Source: DASPXK01 sp035637315
Lineage (GTDB): Bacteria; Chloroflexota; UBA6077; JACCZL01
Length of the DNA stretch: 13,305 nt
NCBI GenBank assembly: GCA_035637315.1
Contig: DASPXK010000013.1
Location: forward strand, 1 to 13,305
Reading direction: 5' to 3'
A program made the position numbers and the translations under genes. The notes under the pieces were generated by a model. It was not told the DNA's origin. It was given only the letters and a program-made list of their open reading frames with translations, and made no database searches. How positions within the stretch are numbered: position 1 is the stretch's first letter; the number at the start of each line of letters is the position of its first letter. Below, one piece after another: positions 7,539-13,305 of this stretch.

Positions 7539-8954
7539 CTATCGCCTGGCCCCCTGAACCTCTTCAGATGAGAGCTGGGCAGACGCTGGTTGCGGCGCGA
7601 ATGTCGCGCCGGGCAGCTTGACCCCGTTCTGGGTCATCTTGGCCTCGAATTTGGGGCGGATGCCCAGCGGCTGCAGTCGGCCCTGGACCTTACCCCGCAC
7701 GAGGCCAGCCTGCTGGAAGCGGAAGATGTCCTGGAGGATGATCACATCCCCTTCCATGCCCTGCACCTCGGACACGTTCACGACTCTCCGCGAGCCGTCG
7801 AACAGGCGCTCCTGGTGAACGATAAGGTCGACAGCCGAGGCGATCTGCTCTCGAATGGCTCGGTGCGGAAGCTCCACCCCGGCCATCATGACCATTGTCT
7901 CGAGGCGGGCCAGCGTGTCGCGCGGGCTGTTGGAATGGAGTGTGGTCATGCTGCCGTCGTGGCCGGTGTTCATCGCCTGCAACATGTCGAGTGCCTCAGG
8001 CCCGCGCACCTCGCCGACGACGATCCGGTCGGGCCGCATCCGCAGCGCGTTCATCACGAGCTGGCGGATCGGTACCTCTCCGGCGCCCTCGATATTCGGC
8101 GGGCGCTTCTCGAGCGGGATCACGTGCCGCTGACGAAGCCGAAGCTCGGCCGCGTCCTCGATGGTGACGATTCGCTCGTTGGACGGAATGAACGACGACA
8201 GCACGTTGAGCAGCGTGGTCTTGCCCGAGCCGGTCCCGCCGGAGACGAGGATATTCAGCCGCCCACTCACACACGCGGCCAGGAAGTCGGCGACCTCGGG
8301 TGTGATCGAGCCGAACTGGATCAGGTTCTGCATCGTCAACGGGTCACGCGAGAACTTCCGGACCGTCAGGACCGGGCCGACCAGCGCCAGTGGCGGGATG
8401 ATCGCATTGACGCGCGAGCCGTCGGGCAGACGGGCGTCGACCATCGGCGAGGCGTCATCGCAGCGGCGCCCAAGCGGGGCCACGATACGGTCGATGATCC
8501 GCCTCACGTGGTCGTCGTTCTCGAACTTGATGTCGGTCTCCTCGAGCAGCCCCTGCCGCTCGACCCAGACCTGGTCCGGGCCGTTGACCATGATCTCGGT
8601 GACCGACTCGTCGCGCAAGAGCGGCTCGATAGGACCGAACGACAGCAGCTCGGCCATGACGACCTCGAGCAGACGGGTCCGCTCGAGCCGCGGGAGGGGA
8701 ACGCCCTCGTCGGCGAGCGTCTCGTTGAACAGCTCCTCGATCACCCTTCGGCCCGGCACGCCCTCCAGGTCGGCGTCAGGCGCGAGCTCGGCGATGATCC
8801 GGCGCTGGATCCGCGCCTTGAGCTGGCCCAGGTCGGTCCGGCTCAGCGTCGCCGTCGTTGGGGCCGGCGCCTCGGCCGGGCGATTCAGCGGCGATCGCTT
8901 CGTCTCTGTCTCGGTACGCGCCCCGGACAGTCGCTCGAAGATCGGTTTGGCCAT
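7539..8954 (-). CDS. cpaF: Tad pilus assembly / secretion ATPase CpaF (TadA)
   Basis: 471 residues, usual length for the family. This is the cytoplasmic hexameric ATPase that powers Tad pilus assembly or secretion. Visible motifs are Walker A GGTGSGKTT (239-247, K245), an Asp-box-like TIEDAAELRL (264-273), Walker B region RIVVGEVRGPE (310-320, with E315 as the likely catalytic Glu) and the His box GHDGSMTTLHSN (331-342). The N-terminal part carries the family's GPIEPLL (107-113) and EIMVNGPDQVWVER (120-133) stretches. About 40 leading residues are low-complexity and variable. All catalytic residues are present, so it should be active. It starts with ATG 15 bp after cpaE, with only a weak ribosome site, and is followed 2 bp later by tadB. 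Confidence 0.97.
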   Translation of the reverse strand: MAKPIFERLSGARTETETKRSPLNRPAEAPAPTTATLSRTDLGQLKARIQRRIIAELAPDADLEGVPGRRVIEELFNETLADEGVPLPRLERTRLLEVVMAELLSFGPIEPLLRDESVTEIMVNGPDQVWVERQGLLEETDIKFENDDHVRRIIDRIVAPLGRRCDDASPMVDARLPDGSRVNAIIPPLALVGPVLTVRKFSRDPLTMQNLIQFGSITPEVADFLAACVSGRLNILVSGGTGSGKTTLLNVLSSFIPSNERIVTIEDAAELRLRQRHVIPLEKRPPNIEGAGEVPIRQLVMNALRMRPDRIVVGEVRGPEALDMLQAMNTGHDGSMTTLHSNSPRDTLARLETMVMMAGVELPHRAIREQIASAVDLIVHQERLFDGSRRVVNVSEVQGMEGDVIILQDIFRFQQAGLVRGKVQGRLQPLGIRPKFEAKMTQNGVKLPGATFAPQPASAQLSSEEVQGARR

Positions 8955-8969
8955 CCGTCCGTTGCCTGT

Positions 8970-10253
8970 TTACGTCTTTGCGGCGGCCCGCGCCGGCCGC
9001 AGTCGACCGAGCAGAGCCAGCGGCGACCGTCTGGCCGGGCGGCTTTCGGGTTCGCTCACCGCGGCTGCCTCGTCTGCCTCGACTCCGTACTGTGCGACGA
9101 CCTCGCTGGCCAGGCGGCGCAGCTCACGCGCGGCGCGTGATCGTCGGCGCAGCATGACCACCGGCTCGCCGGCGTTGAGCGACTCGATGATCGGCACGCC
9201 GTCGCTACTCAGCCCAAAGCTCATCTTGTGGCGGAGGTGCTGCTCGATGTCGGCGAGGGAGATCGCGCCGTGGCTGCGGAGCCGGTTGATCACGAGCTGC
9301 ATCTTGTCGATCCCGTAGCCCAGCTCGTGTCCGAGCTGGAGAAAGCGGGCCGTATTCTTGAGCGAGGCGATCTCGGGCGTGCAGATCAACAGGATTGAGT
9401 CGGCCAGATCGAGGGCGGCAAGGGCGTGCTCGTCGAGGCGTGAGGCCGTATCCACCACCACGAAATCGAAGTGAGCCCGGCAGGCGGACAGAACGCTCGC
9501 CGTCTCGTCGCCCGTGATCGCCTCGGCCCGCTCCAGCTGGGTTGGGGAGGGCAGGACGTAGACCCCACTGTGGTGGTGGACCATGGTGTCGTCCAGCAGG
9601 TCACCGTCCAGCTCGCGCAGGTGGACCACCACGTCGGCGATGCTGTTGTCGCTCGCGATGTTGAGGGCCACTCCGATGTCGCCGCCCATGAGATTGGCGT
9701 CGACCAGGGCGATGCGCCGATGCGTCAACATGTGCGCCGCGACCGCCAGGTTGACCGCCAGCGTGGTCGCGCCCACGCCGCCCTTGGCGCCGTGGACCGC
9801 GATGATCCGCCCGGTCTGTCCCACGCCGCGCGCGCTGCGCTGCCTGCGGCGGCGATCTTCCTTGGCGTGAATCCGACGCACCACGTCGACCAGCTCGGTT
9901 GGATCGAACGGTCGATAGACGTAGGCGCGGGCCCCCGCCAGGATGCACGGTTGCGCCATCGACTTCTGTTCCTCGTCCAACACGACGACGATCGCCAGGT
10001 CCGGGGCGGCGGTCTCGATCTGTTCGACCACCGCGCTCGGGTCACCCGCCACGTCTTCGACGATCACCAGATCGGCGTCAGAGCGCTGGACCGTTCGCAC
10101 GGCTTCGCCGTAGCCGGCCGCTCCTTCGGCGACCCGGATGCCCGGCTCGCCCGCCAGCGCGGCGGCCACCTCACTGCTCTGGCCCTCCGCGCCGGCACGA
10201 AAGCCCGGGTCACGCAGCACCAGAATGCGGAGTTTGGAAGCTGGCACGCTCAT
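8970..10253 (-). CDS. cpaE: CpaE/TadZ-like MinD/ParA ATPase with degenerate receiver domain
   Basis: 427 residues. The N-terminal part (about 8-130) has a receiver-like fold pattern but lacks the phosphorylation set. The residue aligned with the phospho-Asp in DLVIVE is Glu66, the N-terminal acidic pair is missing (LRDPGF), and the usual Lys before Pro-Phe is Arg114 in YRPFDP. The MinD/ParA-type domain (about 149-395) has a deviant Walker A KGGVGATT (157-164) that keeps the signature Lys157 but has Ala162 for the P-loop Lys, a switch-like VDANLMGGDIGVALN (184-198) and Walker B DFVVVDTA (262-269). CpaE/TadZ proteins direct Tad assembly to a cell position. The start codon overlaps the cpaB stop (ATGA) and has an AGGGAG ribosome site 7 nt upstream. 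A disordered Ala/Arg/Pro-rich tail follows residue 395. Confidence 0.94.
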   Translation of the reverse strand: MSVPASKLRILVLRDPGFRAGAEGQSSEVAAALAGEPGIRVAEGAAGYGEAVRTVQRSDADLVIVEDVAGDPSAVVEQIETAAPDLAIVVVLDEEQKSMAQPCILAGARAYVYRPFDPTELVDVVRRIHAKEDRRRRQRSARGVGQTGRIIAVHGAKGGVGATTLAVNLAVAAHMLTHRRIALVDANLMGGDIGVALNIASDNSIADVVVHLRELDGDLLDDTMVHHHSGVYVLPSPTQLERAEAITGDETASVLSACRAHFDFVVVDTASRLDEHALAALDLADSILLICTPEIASLKNTARFLQLGHELGYGIDKMQLVINRLRSHGAISLADIEQHLRHKMSFGLSSDGVPIIESLNAGEPVVMLRRRSRAARELRRLASEVVAQYGVEADEAAAVSEPESRPARRSPLALLGRLRPARAAAKT

Positions 10254-11029
10254 GGCTTGACTCCCTGTGGAACGCGGAATCGGTACCGCTCGGTGACGCT
10301 GTCGACGGTCATCGCATCAGTCCGCACGATGCGCTCTTCCTCCGATGACCTCAGAACCAGATCGATGACCCCGCCAGAGTCCTTGATGAACTTGATGATG
10401 ACCGCGTCCTGGTGATCGACCAGGAATCCCAGCGGTCGGCCGCCGCTCTTAGCGACCCCTTCCGGCTTGGCGCTCGGATCTGGCGTCGTCGGCAGCTCGG
10501 TCCCCACCGCGAACAGCTCGACGTTCTGCAGCGTCGTCTGGGTGCTGTTGGCGAGCCGCGAGCTATCCGCGCCGCCCAGCGGCAGCGACAGCAGGATGTC
10601 CATCCGATCGCCCGGGCGGAAGCCTGACTGGCCCAGCAGCAGCTCGGGCATCGGCAGCCAGACGACCACCTTGCCGGGCGGCACCTGGTCGGACAGGCTC
10701 GGCGACCGCTTGACGCTCGCGATCTGCCCCGCCAGGATGATCTGGTCCCTGAAGATCGGCCCGTTGGCGAACTTCCCAACGACCTGCTCGGCGCTGGCGA
10801 CCGCGCCGGGTGGGGCGAAGTCGGCCGGGAACGGCCGCATGACCAACGCGTCGGCGGTGATCTGGCCCTGATCCGGGATCTCGCGCGAAGCCATGATCAC
10901 GTACACTTGGGGGACGGCTGCCTTGGTCGCATCGCTCGCCTGACGGGCGATCCCGAGCACCAGCGCGCTCGCGCCCCCGGCCAGCAGCACCCCCAACACC
11001 ATCAGGATCAGCGCGCCTCTTCTCTTCAT
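10250..11029 (-). CDS. cpaB: CpaB/RcpC family Tad assembly protein (SAF domain)
   Basis: 259 residues. A Lys/Arg N-terminus and one membrane helix (about 5-26) are followed by an outside-facing part. This has a SAF-like domain (about 41-104, beginning QVYVIMASREIPDQGQI) and an RcpC/CpaB C-terminal region with the typical FRPGDRMDILLSLP (137-150). In diderm systems CpaB/RcpC works with the secretin; here no secretin gene is next to it, so it probably acts at the outer face of the cell membrane. The ATG at 11029 has a purine-rich ribosome site (GGGAAGAAGAG) just upstream. The gene overlaps cpaE by 4 bp (ATGA), indicating translational coupling. Confidence 0.94.
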   Translation of the reverse strand: MKRRGALILMVLGVLLAGGASALVLGIARQASDATKAAVPQVYVIMASREIPDQGQITADALVMRPFPADFAPPGAVASAEQVVGKFANGPIFRDQIILAGQIASVKRSPSLSDQVPPGKVVVWLPMPELLLGQSGFRPGDRMDILLSLPLGGADSSRLANSTQTTLQNVELFAVGTELPTTPDPSAKPEGVAKSGGRPLGFLVDHQDAVIIKFIKDSGGVIDLVLRSSEEERIVRTDAMTVDSVTERYRFRVPQGVKP

Positions 11030-11069
11030 CTCTTCTTCCCTTCGACTTCGCTGATTCTTGCTGCCTGCC

Positions 11070-12341
11070 CTACTCGCTCAGCGTGACGGTATTGGCAGTC
11101 TGGCTGGGTGGCCCGCTCTGCGGCGTACTGTCGTTGAAGAAGCTCACGAAGTACCCCTGAACGCTGCTGCTGCTGACCTTGTCGGTGTAGAACTTGAACC
11201 GCCGAACCCTCTGGAGGATGATCCGCTGAAGCTGGTTGGGCTGGTCGGTGTTGGTCCAGGGCGACCCCACGTCCGTCGAGGTATTGATGTTCTGTTCTCC
11301 ATAACGCCACATGAACACGTTAAGGGTCGCGAAGTTGCCAAGGCCTGGTTCGTTGTCCTCTGTGTGGAGCGGGTCGTTGATGTAGGCCTTCATCTGGTCG
11401 GCCATGTTGTTGCCCGTGTCGCCGCCGTACACCTCGAGCTTGCTGTTGGCGCAGTTGAGCGGGTTGGAGGCCCCGTCCTGGCAATTGGCGCCGTTCTCGT
11501 CCACGAAGATCTTGCCCTGCCAGCCGTTGCGCAGCCAGACCGGTAAGTCGACAGTCTTGCCGTTGTTGCCCCACTGGCTCTGGTCGTAGTCGACGATGTG
11601 CTGGCTGCGCAGCGGACTGGGATAGACGAGTTGCGAGTAGCGCGACATGTCGATTGCTTCTTTGAAGTTGCCGCCTGGGGGCGCTTGGCTGTCCCAGAAC
11701 GTACACAGAGTGCCCTGCACGAACGAGCAGTCGGGCTGGTTGTACGTCCAGCGGCTGATCGGCCAGAGTCCAGTGATGGTTGTCGGCGGGTTGGTCGGGG
11801 AGATGCGCGCCGTAGACTTGGTTGCAACGGTCTGGCTCGTCTTCCCGATCACGCCGGCGAAGAGCGACGGATAGGTGAGTTGAGTGTGGACCCGCAGGGA
11901 GCACGAGTTATTCGGAGTCTGGGTGGTCGTGCTCGCTAGCTTCGTGCCTCCGAGAGCGTTGACCAGCGCCGTTTCGCTGGAATACGTGAAACCAAGGCTG
12001 CCGTTCGAGCAGTTCAGGAACTGGACGGCCATCGAATAGGCGTAGGTCGCAAGAGCGGCCGGGCGGTTGCTCGTTACCATCGCCTGAGCCCTTGCATGCA
12101 CGCGGTCATTCGCGAGCGACACGTAGATCACGTTGCCGCTGGCATCGACGCCGACGGAGCCGGCCATCAGCTTTGCGCCGTTCATGACGCCCGCGTCGGC
12201 GGCGTTCTGCAGGGCGCGGAACTGGGCCATTCCGAGCCCCAGGTCCACGATCAGGGCGAGCATTCCGAACAGCGCCGACACCAGCAGCGCAACCCAGACC
12301 AGCGCCTGCCCGCGCTGTCGCCAGGCGATCACGCCCCACAC
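11070..12341 (-). CDS. TadG-like pilus-associated protein with cysteine-rich outer domain
   Basis: 423 residues. The N-terminus is typical of TadE/TadG proteins: RGQALVWVALLVSALFG, a membrane helix at about 15-37, and the FRALQNAADAGVMNGAKLMAG stretch (41-61) that matches the family's DAAALAGA-type region. The rest is outside the cell and not recognised. It has six cysteines (111, 147, 205, 213, 287, 297), including CX7C and CX9C pairs, which could form disulfides. No VWA MIDAS motif (DxSxS), common in TadG, is visible. The start is GTG at 12341, supported by AGGGGG seven bases upstream and giving a 13-bp overlap with tadE. A second GTG at 12332 would give a 4-bp GTGA overlap. The next gene, cpaB, follows after 40 bp. 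It could be called a TadE/TadG family pseudopilin. Confidence 0.85.
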   Translation of the reverse strand: MWGVIAWRQRGQALVWVALLVSALFGMLALIVDLGLGMAQFRALQNAADAGVMNGAKLMAGSVGVDASGNVIYVSLANDRVHARAQAMVTSNRPAALATYAYSMAVQFLNCSNGSLGFTYSSETALVNALGGTKLASTTTQTPNNSCSLRVHTQLTYPSLFAGVIGKTSQTVATKSTARISPTNPPTTITGLWPISRWTYNQPDCSFVQGTLCTFWDSQAPPGGNFKEAIDMSRYSQLVYPSPLRSQHIVDYDQSQWGNNGKTVDLPVWLRNGWQGKIFVDENGANCQDGASNPLNCANSKLEVYGGDTGNNMADQMKAYINDPLHTEDNEPGLGNFATLNVFMWRYGEQNINTSTDVGSPWTNTDQPNQLQRIILQRVRRFKFYTDKVSSSSVQGYFVSFFNDSTPQSGPPSQTANTVTLSE

Positions 12342-12742
12342 GGTGGGACCCCCTGTTCGACGTACATGCTCGACGAGGTACCCATCGCGATCGCGGCCCC
12401 GCCCCAGGTGCTGGAGATGAGCGGCGTGATCGGCGAGAAGCTGTACGTGATGGTCACCACGACCGGCGCGTCGACGTTGCCGCAGGTCCCGCGCGTGACG
12501 CTTACGTTCGAGCTGGTCAGACCGATGCCGGTCGCGCGATCGATCGCGTAATCACGGATCTCGGTGCTGGTCCGCGTGGCTGCCGCGCCGTAGCGGGCCG
12601 CCTCGCGCGCGGCGTGGGCCATCGTGTTCCGAATCCAGATCGCCCGTCCAAAGTCCACGACGCCCATCAAGATCAGCATGAACAGGGTCAGCCCTGCTGC
12701 GTACTCGACCATGGATTGGCCACGATGGCGAGCCGAAGTCAT
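12329..12742 (-). CDS. tadE: TadE-like pseudopilin (second of two)
   Basis: 137 residues. A short basic leader ending in Gly8 is followed by QSMVEYAAGLTLFMLILMGVVDFGRAIW, a classical TadE pilin-like helix with Glu at +5 (E13). The conserved DFGR (30-33) and AREAARYG (45-52) follow. The outer part is small, shares PITPLI with the preceding TadE, and has two cysteines (87 and 135). TadE proteins are minor pilin-like parts processed by a TadV-type peptidase in characterised systems. The ATG at 12742 was chosen over longer upstream extensions because it overlaps the preceding stop as ATGA and gives the right leader length; the upstream part of the frame lies within the preceding tadE. Confidence 0.92.
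   Translation of the reverse strand: MTSARHRGQSMVEYAAGLTLFMLILMGVVDFGRAIWIRNTMAHAAREAARYGAAATRTSTEIRDYAIDRATGIGLTSSNVSVTRGTCGNVDAPVVVTITYSFSPITPLISSTWGGAAIAMGTSSSMYVEQGVPPCGA
12349..12354 (-). promoter_or_regulatory. Ribosome binding site supporting the TadG-like GTG start
   Basis: AGGGGG on the minus strand, seven bases before the GTG at 12341. It lies inside the end of the upstream tadE and favours the 12341 start over the GTG at 12332. Confidence 0.55.
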
Positions 12743-13155
12743 TGGTCCATCCGCGGCATCGTCGCCCAGGTGGTCAGCGTCAGGCTGGTCCCGTTGCCCA
12801 GGCCCGCGATCAGGGGCGTTATCGGGGTGAACGGGAAGACGATCGTGACCGTGCGCCGATCGTTCTGCGACCGATCGACTGTGATCATCGAGTCGGTAAT
12901 CCCGAGTGCCGTCTCCTCTGACTCGACCTTGGCCTTGACCTGGGTGTCGGTAGCGGTGGGCTGGAGGACCGAGTAGCGTGCCCCGACCCGTGCCGCATTG
13001 GTGATCCCGACGTACGTCGAGAAGACCCGCCCGAAGTCGACCGCTCCCATCACGATCCACATCAGGACGGTGATCATGGCCGCCAACTGGACGACCGCGC
13101 TGCCGCGCTGGACCGCGCGGCGGCCCCTCCCGGCCAGCGTGATGCGATCGGTCAT
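12739..13155 (-). CDS. tadE: TadE-like pseudopilin (first of two)
   Basis: 138 residues from the ATG at 13155. The leader is basic and ends in RG (Gly18). The helix SAVVQLAAMITVLMWIVMGAVDFGRVF follows, then ITNAARVGARYSV, matching the TadE pattern. The +5 position after the putative cleavage Gly is Gln23 instead of the usual Glu. The outer part contains TIVFPFTPITPLI, closely matching TITYSFSPITPLI in the next gene, so the two look like tandem paralogues. An in-frame GTG at 13167 would add four residues; the ATG was preferred because a weak GAGTGG ribosome site sits upstream of it and none sits upstream of the GTG. The stop overlaps the next start as ATGA. It is the first gene of the visible cluster. 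Confidence 0.88.
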   Translation of the reverse strand: MTDRITLAGRGRRAVQRGSAVVQLAAMITVLMWIVMGAVDFGRVFSTYVGITNAARVGARYSVLQPTATDTQVKAKVESEETALGITDSMITVDRSQNDRRTVTIVFPFTPITPLIAGLGNGTSLTLTTWATMPRMDQ

Positions 13156-13305
13156 GCTTGTGTCCACTCAGCCAATTGGTATGAGGTCGCCAGAACGGAC
13201 GATAGCCCGCGCGTTGGCGACACGCGGGCCATCGTGCCAAGCGTTCAATCGCGAGGGCGGAAGCTCACAGCGCGCCTCCCCCCCGGTCTTCCGGACTTAG
13301 AGTGC
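13156..13305 (-). other. Non-coding leader region of the Tad cluster
   Basis: About 150 bp upstream of the first tadE with no convincing gene on either strand. It holds the hairpin at 13199-13235 and a run of seven C (13278-13284). No sigma-70 promoter pair could be recognised. The cluster promoter may lie here or beyond the right edge; the missing Flp pilin or peptidase genes could also lie beyond it. Confidence 0.5.
13199..13235. repeat. Inverted repeat / hairpin upstream of the Tad cluster
   Basis: Two 13-base arms, ACGATAGCCCGCG (13199-13211) and CGCGGGCCATCGT (13223-13235), pair with a single mismatch around an 11-base loop. In the leader RNA it would be a stable GC-rich stem about 45 bases before the tadE start. 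No T-tract follows on either strand, so an intrinsic terminator is not supported. A leader hairpin or a protein-binding operator are alternatives. Confidence 0.7.

Noticed and set aside
7590..9140. A 516-codon open frame on the plus strand, and another at 8161-9318
   Set aside because: They lie across cpaF and cpaE, which are certain from their motifs. Long antisense frames are expected at this GC content.
13199..13235. Intrinsic terminator of an upstream gene
   Set aside because: The stem is strong but no run of T follows on either strand, and no upstream gene end is visible in the window.
12743..13240. Possible N-terminal extension of the second TadE (long frame reaching 13240)
   Set aside because: The extension lies in the first tadE in another frame and gives a low-complexity His/Arg/Gly-rich sequence. 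The ATG at 12742 gives a proper pilin-like leader and ATGA overlap.
13216..13240. Sigma-54-like TGGCACG element on the minus strand
   Set aside because: The -12 part (TTGC with GC at the right spacing) is missing, so it is not a credible sigma-54 promoter.
13278..13284. Run of seven C upstream of the cluster as a slippage switch
   Set aside because: The tract is short, lies in non-coding DNA, and no promoter elements are recognisable around it.

Overview
The window is one block of eleven genes, all on the minus strand. It reads from about 13.2 kb down to position 1. DNA is strongly GC-rich (by eye roughly two thirds), with long open frames on the opposite strand that are composition shadows. 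Eight genes form a Tad/Flp-type pilus or secretion machine. In transcription order they are two TadE-like pseudopilins (12739-13155, 12329-12742), a TadG-like protein (11070-12341), CpaB/RcpC (10250-11029), CpaE/TadZ (8970-10253), the CpaF/TadA ATPase (7539-8954), TadB (6544-7536) and TadC (5052-6530).

These are followed by a DUF192 protein (4670-5050), a 1219-residue membrane-anchored protein with an N-terminal kinase-like domain (940-4599), and a second kinase-like protein (937 down to position 1) whose 3' end lies outside the window. Most junctions overlap by 4 bp or have gaps of 1 to 40 bp, so the block is probably one operon. The largest gap is 70 bp, before the kinase pair.

No secretin (RcpA/CpaC) gene lies in its common place between cpaB and cpaE. 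No Flp major pilin and no TadV/CpaA prepilin peptidase are present here. High GC, no secretin, a split TadB/TadC pair, kinase plus TPR genes and GAATGAA heptamer repeats suggest a Chloroflexota bacterium (or another monoderm-like lineage). This is inference; no rRNA or other marker gene is present.

How it may work together: CpaF powers assembly on the TadB/TadC platform; CpaE localises or regulates it; CpaB acts on the outer face of the membrane; TadE/TadE/TadG are minor pilin-like parts; the two atypical kinases could transmit a regulatory signal. The most notable structure is a pair of inverted arrays of a 7-bp repeat at the tadB-tadC junction. One array lies inside tadC and encodes most of its signal-peptide-like hydrophobic segment. 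Because 7 is not a multiple of 3, gain or loss of a unit would frameshift tadC, so it is a candidate contingency (phase-variation) switch. The inverted arrangement could also fold the tadC start region into an mRNA hairpin.
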